From assembly GCA_028554795.2 (NCBI GenBank), contig CM068830.1:44517837-44581836 (forward strand): DNA of 64,000 nucleotides. The letters run 5' to 3'. The translations under genes were made by a program, and so were the position numbers. The notes under the pieces are model-generated. The model worked only from the letters and a program-made list of their open reading frames with translations. It was not told the origin of the DNA and did not search any database. This document shows, piece by piece, positions 21,701 through 28,303 of the stretch; the first letter of the stretch is position 1; each line of letters begins with the position of its first letter. The stretch comes from Sinohyriopsis cumingii (lineage: Eukaryota > Mollusca > Bivalvia > Unionida > Unionidae).

Positions 21701-22853
21701 CAAACTGATGTTTCCCTTGTGTCGTACTTGTGCCGAAACGTGCAACCAAGACCAACCTTGCCATCACAGCCAGGAAGAACGGGCCTTGACGGGAACTTGG
21801 GTCAGCGTAGAATTGTTCAAAGCTCTGGACATGGGATACCAACTGTTAGAAGTGTACGAAATTTGCCACTTTCCCAAGACACAACAGTACCACAAGGGTG
21901 ACCCCACGCAGAAAGGCATTTTCGCAGACTACGTGGATGCCTTTTTGAAACTGAAACAAGAAGTCAGCGGCTATCCTTCCTGGTGTCACACTCCCGAAGA
22001 CCAAATACAATTCAAAGAGAAATACTACGAACAAGAAGGCATCACTTTAGACCACATCGAGAAAAACGAAGGCAGGCGATCGTTTGCCAAAGTGATGTTA
22101 AATTGCTTGTGGGGTAAAATGGCACAACGACCGTGTTTACCCAAGACGGAATATTTGACAGAACCTTCCCGCTACTTCCAGATGATTCACGACAAAACCA
22201 AATACATGAAACACGTGGACGTCGTTCGAGAGAATTTGATCTTGGTCAATTACGAAGAAGATCTGGACTTTGTACAAGACGACCCTTTTGGAAATGTCAT
22301 CATTGCGGCTTACGTGACAGCCCATGCTCGCTTAAAATTGTACGAAGCTTTAGAACTGTTAGAAGAACGCGTCCTGTACTTTGACACGGACAGTTGCATT
22401 TACATTCATCACCCGATTCAACATCACCCTGACATCGAAGGAGACCGTTTAGGAGCCTGGACAGACGAGCATCCCGACGACAAGATTCTAAGTTTCGTCA
22501 GTGGCGGTCCCAAAAATTACGGCTACGAATACCGGGACAAACAAGGAGAAGTGCACACGACGTGCAAAGTGAAAGGACTGACTCTGAATTATCGTACCAG
22601 TCGAGTGGTCAACTTTGGGGTATTGAAAGAAGCCTTGCAATCGGGAGAGGATGGAAACTTTAAAGTGACCACCTACCAACCGAACAAAATTGTACGTTTA
22701 CCCACTCACCACATCGTCAGTCGACCCTTGGAAAAAGTCTATCAAATCGTGTACCAGAAGCGAGTGAGACTTCCCAATCATTTCACCTTACCGTACGGTC
22801 ACACCGGTATTGGTCTGTATATAAAAAAAAGGAACCCTAGGCAAGACCGATAG
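18789..22853 (+). CDS. polB: Protein-primed family B DNA polymerase (Polinton type)
   Basis: 1354 aa, usual size for Polinton polymerases. The N-terminal ~330 residues are charged and poorly recognisable. Residues ~338-455 form a Cys/His-rich zinc region (YYCEKCDHGYNN, CSTCLRTF, CPACGQGI). The 3'-5' exonuclease follows: Exo I FFDFEC (D471, E473), Exo II HNFSGYDGQFLLRY (~558), Exo III YCRSDVDIL (~685). Polymerase motif A is YLDVCSLYP (D912), motif B is KVMLNCLWGK (K1101), motif C is YFDTDSC (D1199 and D1201). All catalytic residues are present, so the enzyme should be active and would replicate the element from a terminal protein at the TIRs. Transcribed from its own TATA box; its 3' end contains the TATA of the next gene. 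Confidence 0.97.
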   Translation: MKRSHSFEKKEEESKRQKRDLSPRTRAEILAQIHASDFEEDMSEPESEPSKPSSPPLVNPEKYYSIRETEKRSSRKFRTTAYKYTVKFKDFKAEVPLEKAEVFITEVWDSLLTALKRQCQPKEDDRLRLSIQHDGLKSPVWIEFSTPAELTASKVMDKIQHVQQSNDQFDITDGKATLDMTHVSPPQGTGRKKMLLVDYLRNTKTSLVRIDNLHDQMCLARAIVVGRTYANKNDTVEWKRTWDTIQRSDRAKQRNEAELLLQQAGLPKDTPCGIPEMQKLQDVLAPRYTLKVHPQEVRGPLLFRGQDFKDGKYIHVYYHDDHFDTITTITGFLGYSYYCEKCDHGYNNREQHKHCGSKCTGCLASSPCLSEGPVPCSTCLRTFVSPTCYQQHLKTQGSQKKCACQLLRLCPACGQGIRTNSVKAHVCSGKKKCLICHHIVDLEHQCYVQKYQPPPEKEDGHKKKGNFIFFDFECMQETGIHIPNFCVAHRACEKCIQEPIFSYCPHCSKIPGGREKIFRGPNTLADFAQWVLDPVEKTWSQEDVERYGDCHRHATVMAHNFSGYDGQFLLRYYTEQGTERPKVTLNGAKIIFMQVGQVQFKDSMSYLAMPLSRMPKTFGMTEMAKGYFPHFFNTEANQHAVLPHLPEAHYYDPDNMRTEQREAFYAWYQAHASDPFDFQEEMLKYCRSDVDILRRCCGKFRELFMEHGGVDPLKEACTIAKACSLVYRQRFMPENTVAVISPQTTHFVKRQYSVKALRWLHYLCDKEDKWIQHARNGGGEKTIGTYSVDGWDLENPKIVYEFNGCLFHGCPVCYPDRGTKNQFLQRTMEDLYQDTCQRRLKLEQQGYQVVEMWEHEYDHRMKTDPEFKRLVESYQFMDPLNPRDSLYGGRTNATCLLYQADEEKGEEIKYLDVCSLYPYVCKYCRFPVGHPQLLTEHIDLKNIRQYEGLIKCKVLPPTNLYHPVLPHHCQGKLMFPLCRTCAETCNQDQPCHHSQEERALTGTWVSVELFKALDMGYQLLEVYEICHFPKTQQYHKGDPTQKGIFADYVDAFLKLKQEVSGYPSWCHTPEDQIQFKEKYYEQEGITLDHIEKNEGRRSFAKVMLNCLWGKMAQRPCLPKTEYLTEPSRYFQMIHDKTKYMKHVDVVRENLILVNYEEDLDFVQDDPFGNVIIAAYVTAHARLKLYEALELLEERVLYFDTDSCIYIHHPIQHHPDIEGDRLGAWTDEHPDDKILSFVSGGPKNYGYEYRDKQGEVHTTCKVKGLTLNYRTSRVVNFGVLKEALQSGEDGNFKVTTYQPNKIVRLPTHHIVSRPLEKVYQIVYQKRVRLPNHFTLPYGHTGIGLYIKKRNPRQDR
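22818..22826 (+). promoter_or_regulatory. TATA box of the BIR gene, inside polymerase 3' end
   Basis: TATATAAAA within the last codons of the polymerase gene, 60-68 nt before the ATG at 22886. The same arrangement persists in the decayed copy near 1530. Confidence 0.65.
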
Positions 22854-22885
22854 TTCATTGTGACTACCAAGACCGAGCGAACAAG

Positions 22886-23629
22886 ATGAATACTTTGAAA
22901 AAGACATCGTTTCAGTTTGGGGATTGTAAAAAAGTTGTATCTTCCTCTAGTGTGACTAATACTGGATGGATAAGACCCATGCATTGCGACGGAAAATGTC
23001 CGGAAGGAAACTGCGATTGTCCATGTGGTTACCATTGTAATTGCGTAACGGAGTTTGCAGACGAGTGCGATTGTGAGCCTTGCGATGGGACCGATGCTGT
23101 ACGTTGTGACCTGAGCGATGCCGTAAAGCATCATGGGAACTTTAGTGCCCCTACCCCTATCATGGAAAGTGATGCTGTGCGTGTCAAACCTGTGGGGTGC
23201 GAAAGCGATGCTGCTCGTCCTCTTGGACATTTTACTGGGTTTCGTTTTAAAGGGGAATGTTCACCTTCACGTCTACCCCCCTACGGATGTCATCCAGCCC
23301 TGAGCAAACTCCTGTTCATGTCACCCAACCCTCATCGAAACGAACCTGTGAAAGACGAATATTCGTTTCCTGTGCGTTTGTCGGAATACTGCGACTTTGA
23401 AAATCGTCTTCAATCGTTCAAAGGAAAATGACCAAAGTATCTGGGAGGACCGACCCCCGAAGAATTAGCCAGAGCCGGATTTTTCTACTTGGGCGAAGGA
23501 GATAAAGTCAAGTGCTTCAGTTGCGGTGTGTCACTTCACCACTGGGAACCGCAAGATTCGGCCTACGTAGAACATGCTCGATGGTCACCGAATTGTCATT
23601 ACTTACCTTTAGTGGGACCGAGACATTGA
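22886..23629 (+). pseudogene. BIR-domain (IAP-like) accessory gene interrupted by one TGA
   Basis: The first 181 codons run to a TGA at 23429-23431; the same frame then stays open for 65 further codons to a TGA at 23627-23629. The C-terminal part spanning that stop is a baculovirus IAP repeat: DFENRLQSF before it, then ELARAGFFYLG, DKVKCFSCGVSLHHWE and EHARWSPNC, fitting the zinc ligands C-x2-C-x16-H-x6-C. The TGA sits at the place where BIR domains normally carry a conserved Trp. BIR proteins bind caspases or signalling partners, so an anti-apoptotic role, acquired from a host or virus, is inferred. Residues ~33-70 are very Cys-rich (CDGKCPEGNCDCPC). No RING finger is present. Either a recent nonsense mutation or readthrough explains the structure. 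Confidence 0.85.
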
Positions 23630-23657
23630 AGTAACTTCTTACCATAATCATCTGTTC

Positions 23658-24113
23658 ATGGATACTTTACAAGAGAACATTTGTGCTTTGCCTGTGGAGT
23701 TGAGAGAACGCATTTACCGAGAGCTGGTCAAAATACAAGTGAAACGTAAAGAACAATTGCATCCGATACGTCACCGGTGTTTGAACCACTGGTACCTTCA
23801 GGCTATACAAGGACTGATTCAATTGAAAGTGTTCCATTGGACAGACATTGATCAACGATCTCCTGGTTATAAAAAGGATTGGTTTGGTATGGACGATTCT
23901 ATCTACTACATTGTAAACGTATTGCATCGAATTCCAGAGGAAGAGTTAACGAATTACCAACATCTTGAACACAATGTCAACTTGGTGAAAGAGGAAACTT
24001 CTGAACGAATTGTAATGTGTAGATTAGTGACTCAACGATTTAAATTTGACACTGAAGTGAAACCATGTTTGTGCAAAGAGTACATTTCTTGTGTCAGACC
24101 AAAGAGGATTTAG
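23658..24113 (+). CDS. F-box-like accessory protein, paralogue 1 (151 aa)
   Basis: Begins MDTLQENICALPVELRERIY; the LP-x-EL-x3-I-x3-L pattern resembles the first part of an F-box, which recruits SCF ubiquitin ligases, but the match is short and only suggestive. Its first ~47 residues are nearly identical to those of the next gene (24126-24644), while the remaining ~100 residues are strongly diverged. It starts 28 nt after the BIR gene and ends 12 nt before its paralogue, so a common transcript is likely. If it is an F-box protein, the variable C-terminal half would choose the target. Otherwise unknown. Confidence 0.75.
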   Translation: MDTLQENICALPVELRERIYRELVKIQVKRKEQLHPIRHRCLNHWYLQAIQGLIQLKVFHWTDIDQRSPGYKKDWFGMDDSIYYIVNVLHRIPEEELTNYQHLEHNVNLVKEETSERIVMCRLVTQRFKFDTEVKPCLCKEYISCVRPKRI

Positions 24114-24125
24114 TATTACCTATTC

Positions 24126-24644
24126 ATGGATACTTTGCTAGAGAACATTCGTGCTTTGCCTGAGGAGTTGAGAGAAAGGATTTACCGAGAGCTGGTGAAA
24201 ATACAAGTGAAACGTAAAGAACAATTGCATCCGTTACGTCACCAGATCTTTAACCACTGGTACCTGAATGGTATAAGAGAACTGATTCGTCAGAAATTCT
24301 TTCAATGGTCAGACATTGTTCAACACTTTGAGGTCGCTAATGATCGACATGTTCATGATTATGGTTACTTCGAGATTCACCTAGTGCAACGCATTGAGGA
24401 AGACAAGTTAAAGGATTACAAACATATTTTACGTGGAATCTACTTAGAGGAAGAGGAAACACCTAAACGAACTCTGACGTTTCGGTTACAGTATGCAAGA
24501 TTTAGATTCCCTACTGGAGAACGAAGATCTCTGGCTAGAAAGTACGTCTATTGCATCCGAAAAAAAGAGAATATAAAAACAGGCTGCCATGCCACGGTTT
24601 ATGTCACATGTCATCCAACAGATTCCGTGGAAGGAACTCAATGA
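24126..24644 (+). CDS. F-box-like accessory protein, paralogue 2 (172 aa)
   Basis: Tandem duplicate of the preceding gene: MDTLLENIRALPEELRERIY and KIQVKRKEQLHPLRH are shared almost exactly, then similarity drops while general features (Trp/His-rich HWYL, an acidic LEEEE stretch, basic C-terminus) persist. F-box-like N-terminus as for paralogue 1, with the same uncertainty. The end of this gene contains a TATA-like ATATAAAAAC (24571-24580) and overlaps the next reading frame. Confidence 0.75.
   Translation: MDTLLENIRALPEELRERIYRELVKIQVKRKEQLHPLRHQIFNHWYLNGIRELIRQKFFQWSDIVQHFEVANDRHVHDYGYFEIHLVQRIEEDKLKDYKHILRGIYLEEEETPKRTLTFRLQYARFRFPTGERRSLARKYVYCIRKKENIKTGCHATVYVTCHPTDSVEGTQ
24571..24580 (+). 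promoter_or_regulatory. TATA-like element before the small ORF
   Basis: ATATAAAAAC, inside the end of F-box-like paralogue 2. It is only 18-30 nt ahead of the candidate starts at 24589 and 24601, close for a TATA box. Confidence 0.4.
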
Positions 24645-24813
24645 CCATATTCAAACCGTGGATCATTACCATCAATTATTACAAGAACTGTATCCATTCA
24701 ATTTGGGACGACAAGTGGTGTGTGTCTTAGTGACTTGTTTTTTGGAATTTCGTTTACCAGCCGATTCTTTGTGGACTCTTTACGATCAGTACTTACCACC
24801 TCCATGGCCTTAA
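24589..24813 (+). CDS. Small unknown protein (74 aa)
   Basis: Not recognised. Overlaps the end of F-box-like paralogue 2 by 56 nt and the start of the next gene by 10 nt. A hydrophobic stretch RQVVCVLVTCFLEF lies at ~42-55 and the end is Pro/Trp-rich (YDQYLPPPWP). An alternative start is the ATG at 24601, which would fit a TATA box at 24571 better. Compact overlaps at both ends favour a genuine gene. Confidence 0.55.
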   Translation: MPRFMSHVIQQIPWKELNDHIQTVDHYHQLLQELYPFNLGRQVVCVLVTCFLEFRLPADSLWTLYDQYLPPPWP

Positions 24814-25314
24814 ATGGTCACGAAAAACTCCTTTTGCTCAAAGCCTTGCGTTTTCATCTGGATACTTCTCGACCTCTACGGGAAAAAAAGATTCGTCAAC
24901 TTTTAGCTACCCAAGACGTGTATGACGATGTGTGTGTAGCTTGTGACTTACATCCCCATTGGACAGATGTCCGTGCCTGGAAAGAATGGGATTTTGAGGC
25001 TTGGACCCAAGAAGTGGCCCAGTATGCACGAGAGTTGTTCAAGGAAAAAAGTTACTTTTCAACCCGTGTTAGTGACGGTGCCAGAAGAACCCGTCACCCA
25101 GGACAGGACTGTCGTGGACAGACCTGAAAGACCCTTTCGGGAGGACACTTGTGTGACCTTACCCCCTGTTGAACTGGTTAGAACATTACCCAAAAGATGT
25201 GATTGTTGTACAGACACTTGTGTTTATTCCACGTTCATCGTTATCATGTGCCTTTTATCCTTGTACTTAAGCCTTTGGCTTTTATGTATTTTTGTCTTTC
25301 GTATTCATGTTTGA
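24804..25314 (+). pseudogene. C-terminally membrane-anchored accessory protein, apparently frameshifted
   Basis: Two overlapping frames: 24804-25127 (starts MALNGHEKLLLLKAL, helical, Trp-rich) and a +1 frame open from 24943 to 25314. The second frame supplies a Cys cluster (CDCCTDTC) and a strongly hydrophobic tail (FIVIMCLLSLYLSLWLLCIF) that looks like a C-terminal membrane anchor. The frames would join at an A6 run at 25045-25050 if one base differed, so a one-base indel is the simplest reading; two separate overlapping genes or programmed frameshifting are alternatives. A poly(A) signal AATAAA follows at 25327. No family recognised. Confidence 0.6.
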
Positions 25315-25326
25315 AAAAAAACATTC

Positions 25327-25332
25327 AATAAA
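25327..25332 (+). terminator. Polyadenylation signal AATAAA
   Basis: Canonical hexamer 13 nt after the stop at 25314 and 15 nt before the ATPase TATA box, ending the accessory block. Confidence 0.7.
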
Positions 25333-25347
25333 CGTGTTCTGAAAAAG

Positions 25348-25356
25348 TATATAAAC
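25348..25356 (+). promoter_or_regulatory. TATA box of ATPase gene
   Basis: TATATAAAC, 47-55 nt upstream of the ATG at 25403. Confidence 0.75.
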
Positions 25357-25402
25357 TCTTGTCTTGTTTGTTTTTCGTGTCACAAGTGACATTTCTCACA
25401 CC

Positions 25403-26146
25403 ATGGCTACCTCTGCTGTCTCTGCTCCCTCTTCCTCTACTGTCAAAGTCATCGACGAACACTTAGATCGTGCCAGTTGGGAGGCTTTGTATCTTCGCCA
25501 TCCCTTTAACATGCTCATTGCTGGACCTAGCGGTTCAGGCAAAACCGAATTCGTCAAACGTTTGATCGAACATAAACATCATTTGATCGATCGGCCCCCT
25601 CAACGGATCGTGTGGTGTTACAAAGAGTGGCAATCGGCGTACAACCTCTTGCGAGAAAGTCAAGGCGATTCCATCGTGTTTGTGGAAGGCATTCCTAAAG
25701 AAGACGATGGCATCGTCTCTGACTCCCGTCTAACCCATTTGGTCATTTTCGACGACATGTTAGGAGAAGACGAAGAAGAAATTAAATTGTGGTTTACGCG
25801 CAAAGGGCATCACCGTAATGCCAGTGTCGTTTACATCACCCAAAATTTGTTTCAACAAAGTAAAGCCCATCGCACCATCAGTCTCAATGCGCATTACGTG
25901 GTCTTGTTTAAAAGCCCTCGAGATAAATCGCAAGTGCAAGTCTTAGCCAAACAGTTAGGAACGCCTTGGCTGACTCAGGCGTACGACGATGCCACTCAAA
26001 CGCCACACGCCTATTTACTCGTCGATTTGAAACCTACGACTCCCGAGGATTTGCGATTTCGTACCCACTTGTTTCACCACTGGTGCCAAGACGGAGGGCC
26101 TGTCCTGTACACGTCTCCGTCCTCGACTTCATTTCACTCCCCATGA
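25403..26146 (+). CDS. Genome-packaging ATPase (FtsK/HerA-type, A32-like)
   Basis: 247 aa from the ATG at 25403; an in-frame extension upstream uses a TTG and would overlap the TATA box, so it is not preferred. Walker A is GPSGSGKT at residues 41-48 and Walker B is HLVIFDDM (D117, D118). A later sensor-like VVYITQN at ~145 (Asn) and the RKGHHRN block fit the packaging ATPases of Polintons, adintoviruses and virophages. The role would be to pump the element's DNA into capsids. Has its own TATA box, with the preceding transcript ending at 25327. Confidence 0.95.
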   Translation: MATSAVSAPSSSTVKVIDEHLDRASWEALYLRHPFNMLIAGPSGSGKTEFVKRLIEHKHHLIDRPPQRIVWCYKEWQSAYNLLRESQGDSIVFVEGIPKEDDGIVSDSRLTHLVIFDDMLGEDEEEIKLWFTRKGHHRNASVVYITQNLFQQSKAHRTISLNAHYVVLFKSPRDKSQVQVLAKQLGTPWLTQAYDDATQTPHAYLLVDLKPTTPEDLRFRTHLFHHWCQDGGPVLYTSPSSTSFHSP

Positions 26147-26154
26147 AAAAAATC

Positions 26155-26162
26155 TATAAAAA
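26155..26162 (+). promoter_or_regulatory. TATA box of 314-aa basic protein gene
   Basis: TATAAAAA, 39-46 nt upstream of the ATG at 26201. Confidence 0.7.
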
Positions 26163-26200
26163 CCTCAGACCCTTTTTCGTCTGTCTCACACAGTGTGAAC

Positions 26201-27145
26201 ATGACGTCCCTTCAGTCTCATCTTCCCGTCAAATTGATTCGTGCCTTGTATGGCATCAGTCGAGAAAAAGATCTACAAACACGAGCCCGTGTCTTAGAAG
26301 CTAGTCTCAAAGAAGTCTTACGATGGTTCACGGTGACGGCACGTCAATTACTCCAAGGAATCATTCAGATTCCTCATCAAACCCAACGCTTTTTCGATCG
26401 AAACAAAGTCGCTTTGGTCCAACTGGCCGATCCCCGCATCGACACTCAAACCAAAAAACAAATCATTTTGAAACCTGGAGGGAGCGGTACTCTAGGAGGG
26501 GTCATCATTCGCTCACTCTTAAGATGGGATCCTAATGCCCCCAAAGTTATCCCCAAGACAAAAGTTCAACGAAGCCCCAAGAAGAAAAAGAAAAAGACCA
26601 AGTCCCCAAGAAGAATAACTTCTCCAGTGGCAGGACCCTCCTCTTACCAGACACCACCCCGGAAAAAGAAAAGAAGCCCCCAGAAAAAGAAACAGAGAAA
26701 AAGTCCTCAGAAAAAGAAAAGTCCACAGAAGAAAACTAGTCGCAAGAGAGGCACTTCGGCCAGGACGCAACCTTACACTCGCAAACCACGACCTGCCACA
26801 TCGTCTCCGGCAGCCTCACGTTTGTCCACTTCTCCGTTGATGTCACCAGGAACTGAAGAGTACTTGGAGACGTTGATCACACCAAGAACTTCTCCGTTGA
26901 TGACCCCCAAAAGAACTTCCCCAGTGGCAGGACCTTCCAATTTAGCGGCAGTGGCTGCTGCTCACAAAGTACCTTCTCCCAAAATCAAAGTTCAAGAAAG
27001 ATCGGGCATGTTACAAAGTTTACTGGATTTGTCCAAGCAAGAACTGGCTCGATTTAGTCCGTTACGTACCCCTGCACGACGTGTCATGCCTGTCCTCAAA
27101 CTGATAAAACGTAAAGACAATCAGTGGCGACGCGTTCCAGTATAA
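26201..27145 (+). CDS. Large basic core-like protein (314 aa)
   Basis: Start at ATG 26201 (MTSLQSHLPVK); two upstream codons begin with GTG and are not used. Residues 1-~105 are folded-looking and include the block KKQIILKPGGSGTLGGVIIRSLL. From ~110 the chain is very basic, with runs such as SPKKKKKKTKSP and repeated KKSPQKK, and two imperfect repeats RTSPLMTPKRTSPVAGPS-like. The composition suits a DNA-condensing core protein, comparable in role to adenovirus core proteins. The K-K-x-I/L-x-x-x-GG block resembles that in the next gene, so the two may be related. Exact family not recognised. Confidence 0.8.
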   Translation: MTSLQSHLPVKLIRALYGISREKDLQTRARVLEASLKEVLRWFTVTARQLLQGIIQIPHQTQRFFDRNKVALVQLADPRIDTQTKKQIILKPGGSGTLGGVIIRSLLRWDPNAPKVIPKTKVQRSPKKKKKKTKSPRRITSPVAGPSSYQTPPRKKKRSPQKKKQRKSPQKKKSPQKKTSRKRGTSARTQPYTRKPRPATSSPAASRLSTSPLMSPGTEEYLETLITPRTSPLMTPKRTSPVAGPSNLAAVAAAHKVPSPKIKVQERSGMLQSLLDLSKQELARFSPLRTPARRVMPVLKLIKRKDNQWRRVPV

Positions 27146-27148
27146 AAA
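27141..27148 (+). promoter_or_regulatory. TATA box of 128-aa protein gene
   Basis: TATAAAAA overlapping the stop of the preceding gene, 57-64 nt upstream of ATG 27205. Confidence 0.7.
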
Positions 27149-27204
27149 AGGCCTGTGACCAAGTAGGGTATCAGTGTTTTTTAGGTGCTCCTAAAGACTC
27201 AAAG

Positions 27205-27591
27205 ATGTCACCCTCCAGAAAACCCCAAGGAAAGAAAAGAAAAGGACTGCCACCACGTTTAGCCAAACATGGGGACCTGTTATCTGTCCTGTCCAAAGCT
27301 TCTCCACCCCTACGAAAAAAACTCATTCAAACAGCCTCCAAAGAGGTCATCGATACCGTGTGCGAATGTTGTTTGAACGTTTTGAAAGGCACGATCCCTT
27401 TGTCCAAACACCAGAAACAATGCTTAGGCAAACATCGTCACGTTCTTCGGAAAATGGTTCAAAAGAAAATTCCCATTCGTCAAAAAAAGAAGATGTTAGT
27501 GCAACGTGGAGGCATTTTGCCTCTCTTGTTAGGTCCCATACTGAAAGGAGTCTTGGGAACCATGTTGGGAGGACTGGTGGGAGCAAGATAA
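27205..27591 (+). CDS. Basic virion-type protein with hydrophobic Gly-rich C-terminus (128 aa)
   Basis: Start ATG 27205; the in-frame GTG extension upstream covers the TATA box and is rejected. Basic throughout, with a Cys motif VCECCLNVLKGTIPLSKHQK (~52-71), an RQKKKMLVQRGG block (~98) and a strongly hydrophobic, Gly-rich end (LPLLLGPILKGVLGTMLGG). This layout is common next to Polinton and adintovirus integrase/capsid genes and recalls the small core/membrane-active adenovirus proteins (pX/pVI type). A late virion role is inferred. Confidence 0.8.
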   Translation: MSPSRKPQGKKRKGLPPRLAKHGDLLSVLSKASPPLRKKLIQTASKEVIDTVCECCLNVLKGTIPLSKHQKQCLGKHRHVLRKMVQKKIPIRQKKKMLVQRGGILPLLLGPILKGVLGTMLGGLVGAR

Positions 27592-27640
27592 AAAGGCCAT
27601 CGGAAGTCCCAAGATCTCAGAATTCACCCCTGACAACCCC

Positions 27641-28282
27641 ATGGAAGGACGAAAACTAGCTTTAGTGCCTTACAAACGATGGATGGAATACCATCGGTGG
27701 CAAGAACAACGCACCCCGCATTTACCTCCCAATCCCAATTTGAGCGAGATGTCCCAGTTACAACACGAATTGCAATCCTTGCTGGATCGCCAAGATTTGT
27801 CCGAAACAGAAAAATCGCAAAAGTACGGTCAACTCTTGCAACGACTGCAACTCTTTCACCAGAAAGCTTTAGACGAAACAACTCTACCCACTTTGAAAGA
27901 TTTTAAGACCTTGATGAAAAGTCCAGCACCATCACCAGTACCAGTACCAGTACCACCAGTTCCCCTGACCAAGACAGAAAAAGGAAAAGAAGAAGAAGAA
28001 GAAGGGTTTCAAACTCCATCAGAAAAAGTACGCAAGTTAACAACACCACCTACCTCCAGAATTGGATGGATTAAAAAGATGATGGCCACCCCTTCTTCCT
28101 CACAAGAGAAAAAGAAAGTGAAGACAGAAGTGAAGACAGAAGTGAAACAAGAACCGATATCCCCCGCTCAGACATCCTCCTCTTCGACACCTATTGCTGG
28201 CCGCACACGCAAAGCCTTGCAATCCAAGAAAATACCCCAAGAGAAAAAGAGTAGCCTCTTCCAAGAGTGGGTGCCTTATTAA
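27641..28282 (+). CDS. Putative structural protein upstream of integrase (213 aa)
   Basis: Starts MEGRKLALVPYKRWMEYHRW; a short N-terminal K-L-x-LVP-x-x-R/Y-W motif followed by helical, Gln/Leu-rich sequence (~35-85) is typical of an unnamed Polinton gene lying between the core proteins and the integrase. The second half is low-complexity: Pro/Val repeats, KEEEEEG, and KVKTEVKTEVKQEP repeats, ending FQEWVPY. A weak TATA-like GATAAAAAGG lies at 27587-27596. Function unknown; virion protein suspected. Confidence 0.75.
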   Translation: MEGRKLALVPYKRWMEYHRWQEQRTPHLPPNPNLSEMSQLQHELQSLLDRQDLSETEKSQKYGQLLQRLQLFHQKALDETTLPTLKDFKTLMKSPAPSPVPVPVPPVPLTKTEKGKEEEEEGFQTPSEKVRKLTTPPTSRIGWIKKMMATPSSSQEKKKVKTEVKTEVKQEPISPAQTSSSSTPIAGRTRKALQSKKIPQEKKSSLFQEWVPY

Positions 28283-28303
28283 CACACCAACACAAAATAA
28301 AAA

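Noticed and set aside
23667-23927. Minus-strand frames inside the accessory and capsid genes (for example 23667-23927, 30519-31064, 31596-31865)
   Set aside because: Shadows of genes on the plus strand; no domains and no signals of their own.
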